Shown: positions 46,936 to 58,924, counted from the first letter of the stretch. The stretch: 64,000 nucleotides of DNA from Rhizophagus clarus (GCA_015698045.1 BLAL01000048.1:310001-374000); one strand, 5' to 3'. Notes: generated by a model not told the origin, from the letters alone. Numbers and translations are program-made.

Positions 46936-47990
46936 AATTCATTGGATAAGAGCAGAAAAATACTAATTGGTTTCCTAAATTCAATACACTCCCAATTTTG
47001 ATAATCTTCTAAAGACTCAATTCAAACTTTTTCATCAAAATTTTCATTATCAGGATGCTTTCTTCCAAGTGATCCTATATGATTAAAATTATAAAATTTT
47101 GAATTTCTTTTTGAATTATTAAATTTAAACCCTATATTGACATTTGAAGATCCAATACCAATATTTTCAAAAGTATCATTAGATCTGATGACTTTTTGAC
47201 ATCATTGAAATAAACTTTTCCTCTCAAAATAACTTCAGTTGGAATAAAATATCCGTAATCTTCAGTAATTTTCTTAAATCTTTCCCTAGAATCTTCAGTG
47301 TTTATAGCATCGTTCATGTCTTTTTCAAATTCTTCAGTTATTTTTAAATTCACCTTGTTGAATTTCAATGATACTTTACCAATTTCCATATATTGATAGC
47401 TGACATAATTTCTTTATTAAAGCTTTTGTCTTGTAAACCTTCAACCAATAATCCTAACCTTGCAAAGTTCGTTATGTTAATTCCACTGACGTCGACAAAT
47501 AAATTTATTTTCTTCATCCAATCTTCTTTTGATTCAAATTCAAGCTGACCTCTTTTATACTTATTAATTTCATTAAAATCACACTCATTCATTGTAAATA
47601 CATGTTTTTTAACTACCTTAATTCCATCAAAATTCATAATTCGTCCATAGTTTAGTTTATGTTGTATTTTTAAACATTTCCAATAAATTCATTTCAAATA
47701 TAAAGTATCTTGACCATTTTCATTTGTTATAGTTTCTTTTAAAAAAAATTTTTCTTCATCTTCACGTTTCATCTCGCCAATTTCATCATTTTCTTTTTTT
47801 GAAAATAATAACATATCATTAATTACATTGCTACTTTCAAGTACTTTACGAATATCAGATAAACGACCATCTGGATTTAATTTTTTTATAATAGAAAATG
47901 ATAGGTTATCAATAATTTTAATAAACACGGTAATTTTATTTTTTTTCTGAAGATATTTTTAGACTTATGTTGTTTTATTTAATTTACAAA
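46936..47990 (-). pseudogene. 5' part of a MACPF-like gene (cassette copy B)
   Basis: Minus-strand coding sequence with TVFIKIIDN near the start, then KKLNPDGRLSDIRKVL, an ESKEDWMKKINLFVDV block and a segment ITEDYGYFIPTEVILRGKVY that resembles the YG..h..hhLGGR signature of MACPF/cholesterol-dependent cytolysin-like domains. It faces the pseudokinase gene at 49987 head to head. The gene is broken by the LTR element at 46935 and by other changes, so it is a fossil. Nothing shows that the family is a toxin; MACPF-like folds also serve in development and immunity. Confidence 0.7.
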
Positions 47991-49930
47991 AATAATTGTT
48001 TTGCAGTAACACCAGAATTTTTTATGATCACAAAAAATATTATGTGGTCAAATGATTATTATTAAGATTTGCTAATCTTTCTTGATTTAATAAAAAAAAG
48101 AGGGGGTTGACTTACTATTAAATAAGTTAACTTTGAACATGGAGCAAGGGACCGCTTGCTAAAAATTTACTTGCTTTACTAACTGTGGCTCGCTGCTCCA
48201 TACAGAATTGGAAAATTGGTTTATATTAAATATGGTAATATATATTGAAAAAAATATATATATATATATTTTTTTTTACTTAGAAAAATTACAGTATCTA
48301 AATAAAATCAAGTAAGGATATATATATTATTTATTTATTTATAAAGATTAATTAATTAACTGTTAGAAATTTTGACCAGCGGGTACCATGTTGTCACTAT
48401 CAATGCATATTACAATTATAATAATCCTACCTAAATTAGACTATGGACAGAGAGCTATTTTCTCGTGATCTGTTATTAAAAACCCATACTGAAAAAAGAA
48501 TAGCTATTTCTTCAATCTAACTAAGAATAATCAAATGCTGCAATCGACTTGAAATTTGCCAATAGTCTGTGGTGACACTATCCGATCCATTAAATCTGTG
48601 CCAATTCAAATTAAAAAATAAAGATAATTTGATTAATAATTAAATATTCGACATAAATAATAAGAAGCAAAGCACCAAAGTCCAACAAACAATACTTAAT
48701 GGGGGGCATCATCCAATCCATTAAACCCACGCCTATTTAAATTAAGGAAAAAATAATGAAAATTTGATTAATAAAATAAAATAATTGCCAAAAATAATAG
48801 AATGCAAAGCCTAACAAACAATACTTAGCAGTGCTATCCAGTCCATTGATTTCACGATGATTTAAATCAACAAAAAAATAATGAATATCTGACAAAAATA
48901 AAGTACAATACCAGCCAACAAACAATGCTTGATATTCATTTGTGATGGATCCATTGCTAACTAAATCAAGAAATTTTTTTTTTTTTGATTATTAATAAAC
49001 AAAAAATAAAGCAAGAAAAAAGGTGTCATTTGATCAATCAAACTTGCACTAGACTAATTAGAGAAAGGTGAAAATATTTTATTAATAATCAAGCATTCAT
49101 TAAAAAGAATGCAGGAAAAAAAATCTCATTTGATTTTTTATGGTTCAGCCAGATGATTTGATAGATCATAGTACTGCAAAATCAGCTGACCATACATAAT
49201 AGTTGTTTTTTTAATCAAAATTAAATAAACTAGCAGTAGCCATTACTTTGCATCAGGACTTATGAATGTGTATTATTACTGTATGTATTGAAAAGAAAAT
49301 GCTGATTCTTGTCATCATGGACAGAATCTTCCAGATCAATTGTCTGATCCAATTACCCATCTATGAAAAACACATGATCAGCCGATCAAGTTATCCGGAA
49401 TCTGCCGATTCAAAGCATAGATCAGGTGCAGACAAATCACATGTTTCATAATTTATAAATTATTTATTGTAATTAGCATAGCTTGTTTAGTAATAATGCC
49501 AAGATGCTAACTATAAAAGTAAAAGAAATGAAATTCCCCTCAGCCCAAGAAAATGATTTGTTATCAGGGTCAATTTATTTCTTTTGATTCATATCCCACA
49601 TTTTCAAAGAAAGGACAAAATTCATATATAGGCTCGCTGGTTCATGTGGGTGATGGGCGGGCGTGGGTTCATGTTAGGTTTCAGTTCATTCCAGTTCATT
49701 CGATCGAACGAAATGTTAACATTAACGTTAACATAAAACTTGCCCACACCCGATTTCTCTTTTTGGAAATCCTGCTACCCTATTCTGGAGTTGATTTACC
49801 AAACTAACTCCTTTTTTACTATTATCCTTTCCATTTTTATACAATAAATGTCGGGTAATCTTCTATGTGTGTTTTATAAGCCACAAAGGATATACCTAAA
49901 CCTAAATTGGAACTACGAATTTTTTTTACA
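47991..49930. promoter_or_regulatory. Expanded head-to-head spacer of cassette B
   Basis: The stretch next to the MACPF-like gene (48020-48100, TTGATTTAATAAAAAAAAGA) matches the spacer of cassette C at 62.8-62.87 kb. After that about 1.7 kb is unique to this copy: a foldback patch (GAGCAAGGGACCGCTTGC / GGCTCGCTGCTCC, 48140-48200), a tandem repeat, and a GC-richer patch at 49625-49760. The spacer in cassette C is only about 290 bases, so this one grew by insertions. Confidence 0.5.
48575..48950 (+). repeat. About 118-base tandem repeat, three copies
   Basis: Units start CACTATCCGATCCATTAAAT, CATCATCCAATCCATTAAAC and GCTATCCAGTCCATTGATTT and each ends in CCAACAAACAATACTTAATG-like sequence. Moderately diverged. 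Lies in the spacer of cassette B. Confidence 0.7.
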
Positions 49931-49935
49931 AGTAC

Positions 49936-49945
49936 TATATAAATA
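49936..49945 (+). promoter_or_regulatory. Probable TATA box of the 50 kb pseudokinase gene
   Basis: TATATAAATA about 45 bases before the ATG at 49987, at the same distance as the TATA box of the 5.9 kb kinase. Confidence 0.4.
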
Positions 49946-49986
49946 AATATGACAAAAAAACATCAGTATCGTCATTTAAATTCAGA

Positions 49987-52900
49987 ATGAAATATTTAAA
50001 AGAATTTATTGATGATAAGACAAATGAAAAAGATATTGATTGCTTTGATTTTAATGAATTTAGCAATTTAGAAATAATTGACAGGAGAATTTGTGGAACT
50101 TTACAAAAAGCAAAATGGGAAAGTCGAAAGATTACTGTCGTATTAAAAAGTTTGAATAATTTAAAAATTACTGAAAATGATTTTAAAGAATTTGTTACAA
50201 GGGTATGAATACTATATATTTATTTTTTGGGAAAATATTATTAAATATTTAAAAAAAATTATTTTATAATACAGTTAGAAGGTTTTTGTAAAATCGATCA
50301 TTCAAACATCAATCGTTTTTTCGGACTTACGAGAAGTATGACAAGATTATTATAATATTATAATTATAATATAATATATATTTTTATTCCGTTTTATATT
50401 ACCTAGACATGACTTACTCGTTTATTTTTAAAATTATAGATTCATGTGGAAATTATTTTTCGGTATCGGGATATGCTAACGAAGGAAATTTAAGGGATTA
50501 TTTGAAAATAAAATTTAATGTGTTACGATGGAAAGACATATTAAAAATGGCACTAGATGTCTCTTGTGGATTAATGTATTTACATTTCAACAAAGTAATT
50601 CATGGAAATTTGGTAATTAAATTTTTTTTAGTTTTTAATTTTTGGTTATCTAATGTCTAATTAATATTGACCATTATTTAATAATAAAGCATGCGCGTAA
50701 CGTATTGGTTAATAGTGACATAGTAGTGATAACGGACTTTAGATTGCCTAAACAAATGGTGTCTGAAGAAGTGACTTATATTGAACCTCGGTATCTTCGC
50801 AATCCAAGTTATGAGCTAGATATGAAATCCGATATTTATAGCTTAGGTGTTCTTTTATGGGAATTGTCAAGCGGTCATCCACCCTTCTTAGATTATATCC
50901 GACGAGTTTTCGGTTTAGTTCAAGTAGAGAATAAACTTCTAAAAGGAGAAAGAGAGGAACCAGCGCCGAATACGCCTTCAGAATATCAACAAATTTATCA
51001 AAAGTGTTGGCAAGGTGATCCAAATCTAAGACCCGTAATTGATGAAGTTTGCGGAGTTTTATCTAAATTGCTAAATACTGACAAGCAATATAGTACTCGA
51101 ATAATGGACGGCAAAAGTTTATCTCCAATTGATAATGATAGGTTCATATATAATGAAATTTCAGATCGACCATCATTCCTGCATATAGCGAAAGTTACTC
51201 CGGAAATATTTGAAAGCTCAGCACAACAAATAATTAGACAATTAAAGTTGAATCATGGGATAATTTTAAACGGATGCGATATAATTCCAAGCATACAAGA
51301 AGTTGTTGCTCAAGACGGGGAATTAAAAATGAATTTATATGAGGGATCACCTTTAGTATATACGTCTATTAATTCTGAAAATAATGAATTAAAAATCGAC
51401 ACATGCATTAATTTTCAAGTCGCCGAAATCGTTTATAATGACAATTTGTTGGAATCCCTTTTAGAATATCCAAACGATGAAATGAAATTACGTGAACTAT
51501 ATGGCGATTTTCTTGCAAGAAAATTCTTAGTCGGTGGGCAATTATTTATTGAGGATTTTAATTCAGCTACTATAATACAAGCCGATATCTTAAAGAATTA
51601 TTTATTCTGTGTATATAATTTAGTTAAATTTTCTACAGAAATTCCAATTAGCAATTTATTCACTTTGGATCTTTTACCGAAATTAATAACATTAGATGGG
51701 AAAAAGATTAATACTCACGAAAAATTAATAAATTGGATGAATGATTTATATCAAAAGAAAATAGTTAGTATAATTTCTTATGGTAACCTCATTCCCATCT
51801 CTCGATTAAAGGACGGTACATCATCGGTAGATGGAGACCTTGAAACTTTTGAAGGAAAACAACCTGGAATCGCTAATTTTGAAAAAATGTTAGATTTTGA
51901 GGATTGGTCTGGAGATGTGGTGGATAGTAATTTAATGGGTTGGACCGAAGATTTTGATCTTTTTCGAGGATTTATAGTTAATGAATACAGCGAAATAAAG
52001 ATTAGTAAGAAAATTCCTGTTGACATCATTAAAATACCTAAAGTCAAATCGACTAATAAATGTTATTTGAAAATTATCAAACCATCAACTGATTTAGAGG
52101 TTGCTTTAAGTTTAAGTAATATATTTTCAATTAAGGATTTAAGCAAGTTTCCATTTATTAAAAATAATGTTCATACTTATGAAGGTTATGATCATGTTCT
52201 CATCAAATCCGAACGATACGAAATCATATCAAATGAAAAATATGTGAAACCTACAAAAGAGTTTGAGCAAATTATAGAAAAAGCAATTAATAGTATGAAA
52301 CCTTTAAAGATTTTACAAGATATATTTAACGAATACGGTCATTTATTTTCACAAAGAATTATTTTAGGAGGATTTCTTAAAGAAATCTTACCGAGTCTCC
52401 CTTCATATGATTTGATTGATGATATTAATAATATTGATGAAATACTCAATCATTTAGGTAATTTAAATATTTCATCCCTTGTAACAAAAAAAGGAAGGCC
52501 CATTGAAAAAAACGATATATATGAATGGATTCAAAACCATTTAGAAGTTATTAAATTCGATAATATCATTCCTCTTTATAAAATTCTTAAAATAGAGCAA
52601 CAAGAAAAAATTGAAGATATGTTAAAAAATGATTATAGGATTATAATGACAGGAGTTGTTGATTTAATCGATTTAAAAAATAATGAGAACTACAAGCGTA
52701 TAAGTTTCGGATTATCAATGGAAAGTGAAAATTATGAAGTATTTGGATCAATCATTTCAGAAAATAATGTAAAATTGGAAGAATTTTATGTTAATTTCGC
52801 ATTATATGACTTTAATGGATTCTATGCGATGATAAAAAAATCAGAAGAAACATGTACTGATATAACAAAATGTTATGTTTCATGGATTGTTATTGGAAAA

Positions 52901-53488
52901 CCGTCTAAATTATCGGTTTTTAGTCCAAATAATCGAGACTTACGAGTTGATTGTATTAAAAAGTCTATTAAATTGCAACTTAACAAGTTGAATTATACTA
53001 TCAAGTTAAATTACGTTGTTAGTACTTCTTTGACTTTACACGAAGGATATACTGTTTTTGTGCATGTAAATCATTCATCAATAATTTATGAGACCAATGA
53101 TATTATTAAATTAGTTGAATGGAAGGAAAGATCGATTAACGTTCAAATCGAATCAACTTATAAAATTCAATCAGATACAAATTCAAGTTCTCTTGATATA
53201 TATTCAGATCGTGATTGTTTAGAAAGTGAAATAGATTTACGCGTGTGTATTCTACCTACAAATTATAAAAGTTTAAAAATTGATAAATTCAAAGGAAGTA
53301 AACGTTCTTTAGACTTAATAGGATATATTTTAAATAAGGAAAATTTTAATGGAGGTTCATTTAGTAGAGATGATAAAGATGAGGTTTTTGTTAGTATTCA
53401 TTCTATTATGGGCCAATCACTTAATTTTCAACCTGGAATATTAGAACTAAATGATAAAAGTAAATTTTTTGTGATTATTCGTAATTGA
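49987..53488 (+). CDS. TKL pseudokinase with long C-terminal region, four exons, 1082 codons
   Basis: Exons 49987-50202, 50275-50335, 50440-50612 and 50690-53488; GT..AG introns, phases 0, 1, 0, same plan as the kinase at 5.9 kb. Kinase-like domain residues about 20-300: the glycine loop is degenerate (IIDRRICGTLQKAKW), the VAIK-type lysine is kept (TVVLKSL), the catalytic loop is HGNLHARN instead of HRD..N, and the DFG motif is DFR (TDFRLPKQM). The C-lobe SDIYSLGVLLWELSSG is normal. It should not be a normal phosphotransferase. Residues 300-1082 are a long region with LREIYGDFLARKFL-type sequence (LRELYGDFLARKFLVGGQLF) and, at about 52330, ILQDIFNEYGHLFSQRIILG, which resembles the MACPF-like signature in the partner gene. 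Head to head with the broken MACPF-like gene at 47.9 kb. Likely a scaffold or signal-sensing protein; inferred. Confidence 0.85.
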
Positions 53489-53539
53489 ATAATATGACTT
53501 AAACTAATCAGTTCTTTATTTAATTTGTTATTCAATAAT

Positions 53540-53723
53540 ATGATATTTAAAAAAACTAGAAAAAAAGTTGAAAGAGAAGGAGGTCGAATTAAAAGAAAAG
53601 GAAACTAAAAATATCGAACTTAGAAAAGAAGCATTAGTACTTGGTAGGTAGTGTGACAATTATTCTTCTTCTTGATGGTAAATTTATATATAATATAAAC
53701 TAATTAATTTGTTATTCAATAAT
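53540..53723 (+). repeat. Extra upstream copy of the coiled-coil exon, 184-base tandem duplication
   Basis: 53540-53723 and 53724-53900 are near-identical, each with the exon ending CATTAGYRCTTG, donor GTAGGTAGTGTG and the same intron. The upstream copy has an extra A after its ATG that shifts its start frame, so translation more plausibly begins in the downstream copy. If a splice acceptor at its AACTAG is used, the upstream copy could be an added exon. Confidence 0.8.
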
Positions 53724-54858
53724 ATGATATTTAAAAAACTAGAAAAAAAGTTGAAAGAGAAGGAGGTCGAATTAAAAGAAAAGGAAACTAAAAATATCGA
53801 ACTTAAAAAAGAAGCATTAGCGCTTGGTAGGTAGTGTGACAATTATTCTTCTTCTTGATGATAAATTTATATATATTATAAACTGATTAATTTTTTTTAT
53901 TTAAAAACTAGAAAACAAGTTAAAAGAAAAGGAGGGTAAATTGAAACAAAAGGAAGCTAATTTGAGGAAATTAGGAGAAGAAAATGCTGAACTTAGAAAA
54001 GAAGCATCTAAATATCAGTCAGCACTTGGTAATGCAACAAATCCTTGCCTTGGTGAAGAAGATTCCGTTAAATTTCTACAAGATATATTGGATTTACAAA
54101 AGACATTAGAAAATTATGTGACTAATTTGAAACCTAATATGGATCTTGATTATGAAAAAATACAGGCCCTTGCAATAAAATATGGTTGTTCAACACCAGC
54201 GGATAAAAATCATAAACTCTTTGTCAAAGCACTTTTACAACGTAAAGTATTAGATGATATGATTGAACTTTTTAAAAATCTTGTTAATAAAAGTGAGGAC
54301 GTTAAACTTGAAATGGATATTGAAGTAAAGACACGAGAATTGTTAGGTTTGATCGAAAATTTCTCAATAAGTCGTTCTGAATCTGATAAAATAACTGAAA
54401 TGGCATCAAGAAAAGTACGTCAGCAGGTTTATGGAATTCTTGGTGACCGTGGATTCGCTGATGTTACTGATTCTAATGGAAGACATATGCATGATTTTAT
54501 AACATATGCGAATGATGATCTTAATAATATGATGAATCAGCATCGTAAAATCAATGACGCTAATAAGAGAAAAGAGGTCGAATCAATAGCACCAAAACTT
54601 ATCCAAGATTTTTGCAAGTTGTTTTTCTATCGTTTAAATGTTCAAGAACCTATAATTGAATATAAATTTTACGAACCTGGTTCTAAAATTGATCCAAATG
54701 TTATGAAAGGAAATTGGGATGAGGATGATGTTCCTCAGTTATGTGTAGATATTTGCAGTTTTCCAACGATTGGTTATAATTTGGCTTCCCCAAATTGGAA
54801 AATATACACAAGTGCAAAAGTATATCCGCATAAAATAAGTTATGAGGATAAAAAGTAA
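53724..54858 (+). CDS. Coiled-coil protein of a lineage-expanded family, two exons
   Basis: Exons 53724-53826 and 53912-54858, joined in phase 1, 349 codons plus stop. The N-terminus is a Lys/Glu coiled coil (EKKLKEKEVELKEKE) repeated in the second exon (KLKEKEGKLKQKEANLRKLG). Then a conserved domain: LQKTLENYVTNLKPNMDLDY, ALAIKYGCSTPADK, RQQVYGILGDRGFADV, SIAPKLIQDFCKLFFYRLNV, KGNWDEDDVPQLCVDICSFP and KVYPHKISYEDKK. I recall similar proteins as a large unnamed family in Rhizophagus-like fungi. Function unknown. The start was chosen because ATG 53724 gives an unbroken splice to exon 2. A mariner-type element begins four bases after the stop and must form the 3' UTR or follow it. Confidence 0.8.
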
Positions 54859-54862
54859 TATA

Positions 54863-55455
54863 CAGTGTGTAACGAAAAAAGTTGCCGCGATAAAAATAGC
54901 ATTTTTTAATGACTACACAAGATAATTGAATAAAACTATTTTTATTAGAGAGCTTGATAGATATATTATCAAATACGAACTCTTTAAAATAGTTATTCTA
55001 CAGATATTTTTTTAAAATAAATTTATTTCACTTTTTTTATTATATGCAAAATCTTTATGTATTTTTCTATAAAATAGCCTCAACCTTCAGTTAATAATAC
55101 GGATATTAATCTTTGCAGTTAATGAATTTTATAGTAAAAAAAATGCCATTCCTGCAATTTTCTTAGTTAAAAATGGTCATTTGTTATATGATAAAAGTGG
55201 TTTCTCCTTTTAATAAGCTACAGAGAAATAATGATAAACAATTTGAGATCGGACTTTAATTTTGTGTAACATATATTTATAAGGTATTGTTGAGAGAAAA
55301 TGCAAATAGACGACCCTTTTTTTGTATGTGAATGATTTTAATAGAATAGTAATAAGCTAAATAAAATATGTGGGGTGCAAAAAATGAAAGCATTTAATGT
55401 TTATTATGCAAAAAAAAATTATTTTTAGAATGGCAACTTTTTTCATTATACACTG
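54863..55455. mobile_element. Mariner-type MITE, 593 bases, TA target
   Basis: Left end CAGTGTGTAACGAAAAAAGT and reverse-complemented right end CAGTGTATAATGAAAAAAGT, bounded by TA at 54861-54862 and 55456-55457. Ends are akin to those of 35472-36732 but the interior differs and holds no gene. It lies directly behind the stop codon of the coiled-coil gene. Confidence 0.8.
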
Positions 55456-55457
55456 TA

Positions 55458-56815
55458 GATATATTAGTTTTTTTTATAAAAGAAAAATTATGATTGCACT
55501 AAGACACATGAACCACCACTACAAGATTATCTAACATAATCTTGGATCACCCCTAAATTAAAGAATATGAGGATGATCTTCATAAGGATAGTCTTTAAAT
55601 TTGTAAATTTTAAACGAGAGTTTTAAATTATAAAATTAGACATTTTCGTTAACCTTTACTATATACATAAAACTCGCCAACTGGAGATTATGAGCATATT
55701 ATATTTTTTGCAATTAGACGCGTGTTTTTTGTATAAAGGCTAGTTTACTAAATTATTTATTATTACAATTAAAAATTATAAAATATGTAAAGTTTCCATC
55801 TATTAATCTATTAGATTAATAATCAAAATAAAATTATTTATTGGAATTCTTAGTGTTAAATTCATTGTGGCGAGCGTTAAAGTTATTTAAGTTCATTCAC
55901 ATTTTATTGGTTATAAAATGTATAAAAGATGGTTGACTTCATACTTATTCAAAATCAAAAATTTTGCGATTACGGAAGTTTTAATAGGATACAAAAGAAG
56001 GCAAACTCAACAATTGCTAAAAGCAAGCTTACTATATATAAAAAAAAGAGATCATGATAATAAAAGAACAACAAAAAGGAAAATTGTGTAAATTAATGAA
56101 AGAGAAAAGTGATAAGATGGATGAAGAGTGACAAAAAGGAATCATTTTTGTTTCTTATATATATATATATCCTTCATTTTTTTTTCTTCATTTTTTCTCA
56201 CTAATTCTTATCTCCCTCAATCTTTTAATTCTTTTATTTTCTTTATTCTCTTTATTTTTTTTCATTCCATTTTATTCCAGAAGAGGAAGAAAATATTTAA
56301 CAATACACATTGAAAATAAAATGTCGTTGGCGACTCTATCGCCTTTACTATCACGTGAGAAAGCAAATTTTGATTGGTTGCACAATTAGACGTCATCAAT
56401 ATTTTTTTTTTTATGGTAAATGCATATTTTATTGATTTATTGTGAAAAGAAAAATTACAATAGTTGTATACATTAGTAAATAAAAATTCACTATATATCA
56501 TAACTTCCTATTATTTTTAACTACAAAATGTGCTAGTTTTATCCGTATACATTTACCTGTTTTAATTCCCCACCGTCTCAATTATATAATTTTGTCATGT
56601 TTTAAAATATTTTAACTTTTTCACTTATCTCCTAAATTAAAAATTTCTATTTAATACAATGGTAATAACTAAACTAATTGATGGACCACAGTGAACGTCG
56701 ACATTAATATTTTTTCGCGCTTGTTGCGCCGAATTTTGAACGATATGACGTACCCCCCAGTTCTTCGTTCGTTTGTTATTTTCGTTTGGTTCATTCTTTT
56801 CTTGTTTTTCTTCTT
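55458..56815. other. Spacer with a promoter-like patch, no gene
   Basis: ATTGGTTATAAAATGTATAAAAG near 55906-55928 looks like a CCAAT/TATA pair, but no open frame or RNA gene follows it. The rest is AT-rich, with a T-rich block at 56155-56280. Confidence 0.45.
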
Positions 56816-57150
56816 CTAAACGTTGGCTACATGAGTGATTAATCTTGCAAGTTCGTCATTTAATGCGGTTAGTTCTTCTTTTGTATTAATTTTGTTTTCG
56901 TTTAATAAAGTCACATGACTTTGAGGCGTATGATCACTTATCACTTTAGCGTCTTCTAGATTCATAACATCGCTCGTTTTCCATTCATGCGCATTTGAAC
57001 TATTTAATTCCCTTAACATATCTTCTTCAGTATTACAGTATTAAAATATGCTTCAAGGTACCGATTCGTACTTTTTACGAATTTGCCTTCTTCAATATCG
57101 AGGATATAATTTGTACTCTTCCGTCTCAATTTGCTCGACTTTGTTTTTTT
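56816..57150 (-). pseudogene. C-terminal fragment of an unknown protein, decayed
   Basis: Minus strand: NYILDIEEGKFVKSTNRYLE near 57110-57060, then after a small frame offset (an eight-base tandem repeat GTAATACT near 57035) EEDMLRELNSSNAHEWKTSD, HTPQSHVTLLNENKIN and LTALNDELARLITHVANV with stop at 56816. The composition looks like real protein. No family recognised and no upstream exons found. Confidence 0.45.
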
Positions 57151-57789
57151 TTATTATTATTTCTTTGATTGAACACCCTAAGACAAGCACGAGAGTCCAT
57201 GCACTCTCGGTATATAGACAATAATACGAATATAGCCCAAAATCAATTATGCTATACGCCTATACCTAATAAACCAATTTATAACACCTATACAACAAAG
57301 CCACTGTCTTTCAAGTGGTATAACGAACTAAAATACATATAACGAAAACAAAACTAAACTAAAAATAAACAAAAACTATAATGGGGGACCATATAGGTTT
57401 AACGGCATAAAGGGTAGATAAAGGCTAGTCTACATAAACTTTTCGTAGATCTAATACCCACCAATCGTCGACCCTCTCACTTACAAACTTACAAGATCCA
57501 ACGGAAACATCCCCACACTCCAGCGGTCCAGTCAAAACAGCCAGGAAAATCAACTGACAAATACCGATACCGCGCCTTCGGTTGGATCTTAAATTTACTC
57601 CATGTGCCCGTTCCTACAAAGAGCAGAACAGTTCGTCGAGGTCAGTCGTTCGCGTTTCCAGCGAGGAATAAATTTTTTTTTTATCCATCGAGAGTTCAAT
57701 TTCTCCACACCTTACCCTTATCACTTTGCAAGGGGTATCTCCGCTATTAATGTTTACTTGTTTACAGTTGTATTGGATATTTAATAATT
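57151..57789. other. Less AT-rich spacer, no feature identified
   Basis: 57390-57700 is clearly richer in GC than its surroundings (GATACCGCGCCTTCGG, CGAGGTCAGTCGTTCGCG). I checked for tRNA-like box A/B pairs and found none convincing. It could be a leader of a transcript entering the intron-like units that follow. Confidence 0.4.
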
Positions 57790-58125
57790 TTCTTTAAACC
57801 CTTCGCTCAGCTCACAGTCAAGGACTTTTCTTTTCTTTTCTTTTTTTTTGTTTCTTATAACTTGTTCCTTATTAAAATATTTTTACATTTTTTAGATTTG
57901 CTGCTCTTCCAGTTTCGCAATTAAGGTATGTACTGTACGGTTCCGATTTCATGTTTTTATTTTATTTTTTTTATTCGCTCTATCTTACACTTCGTTTCTT
58001 ATACATATTACATTTCTTATAAACTAAGTTGTTCTTTTTAGATCCTTTTGCTCTTCTCTTTATTGGTTAACGCTAAGGTATTTTTTTTACTTTTATTTTT
58101 TTTTATTTTCGTCTATTAATTGTCA
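57790..58125 (+). repeat. Second, smaller array of intron-like units
   Basis: TTTTTTAG at 57895 precedes a 30-base mini-exon (ATTTGCTGCTCTTCCAGTTT..TTAAG) ending before GTATGT, and CTTTTTAG near 58040 precedes a 36-base mini-exon (ATCCTTTTGCTCTTCTCTTT..GCTAAG) before GTATTTT. The two mini-exons share TTTGCTCTTC-type sequence. An earlier, weaker unit may start at CCCTTCGCTCAGCTC near 57800. It recalls the array at 15-17 kb in plan but not in sequence. Confidence 0.5.
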
Positions 58126-58660
58126 TTCCTTACATACTCATTCTATTCCTTTTGTTTCTCTTGTTTATTTGTCTTTTATTCTCCCTTTGCTTTTAATTTC
58201 CTCTTTAATTTTTCGTTTCTTTTAATTTCCCTTGTTTTTCCGTTCCTTTTGATTATCTCTTTCATTTCTTTTTATTTCCTTTTCGTTTCTTTCATTCTCT
58301 TTCATTTTCCTTTTTTTTCGTTCCTTTTTATCCCTTTTCATTATTTTCATTCCTCTCGTTCCTCTTTCACTCCCTTTTGTTTCTTTCCATTTCTCTTTCG
58401 TTACTTTCTTGCTTTTTTCTGTTTCTTTCCTCTTTGTTATCTTCGCTCCTTTTGTTGTTTTTGTTCCCTTTCACTTTCCCCTTGTTGTTTCCGTTCCCTT
58501 TTATTCTCCTCTTCGCTGTTTTTGTCTCTTTTTAATCCCCCCTTACTTTTTATTTTTTCTTTAGTTTTTTTTTGTTCTTTTTATCACCCTTCATTTCTTT
58601 ACTATTCTTTTTATTATAATTCGAATTTTTTATTAGCATGTTCTCTTTTTTTGGCAATAA
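58080..58660 (+). repeat. Polypyrimidine tract, about 580 bases
   Basis: Long run of TTTCCTTTT/TTTCGTTCC words with very few purines on the plus strand; roughly a 12- to 14-base loose period. The open frame across it (Phe/Ser/Leu only) is a by-product. Such strand bias can form triplex DNA; whether it does here is not known. Confidence 0.7.
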
Positions 58661-58924
58661 AAAGTATACAAGAATAAAATTTAATTTTAATTAATAGAAT
58701 ATGTAAATTTTAGATATATTAATAAATTGCACAACTTTAAGATTTCAAACTTGTAAAGCAAATAAAGTTCGAAAAAATGTTTTTTTGTGAAACTTTTGTT
58801 CGACAAATCTAAAATTATCCAATCAAAACTTTTATTAAATCACGTGATAGTTAGCCAAATAATAACATCATTGTTATTTTAATGTTATATCGTAAATTGT
58901 AAATATAATTTTATCATTCTAATA

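Noticed and set aside
49553-49807. 84-codon open frame in a GC-richer patch
   Set aside because: No family resemblance; in the expanded cassette B spacer; may be element debris.
57390-57700. Possible tRNA- or SINE-like segment because of higher GC
   Set aside because: No box A/box B pair at proper spacing, no cloverleaf, no terminal duplication or A tail found.
58120-58677. 185-codon open frame of Phe, Ser, Leu
   Set aside because: Translation of a polypyrimidine tract; no plausible protein.
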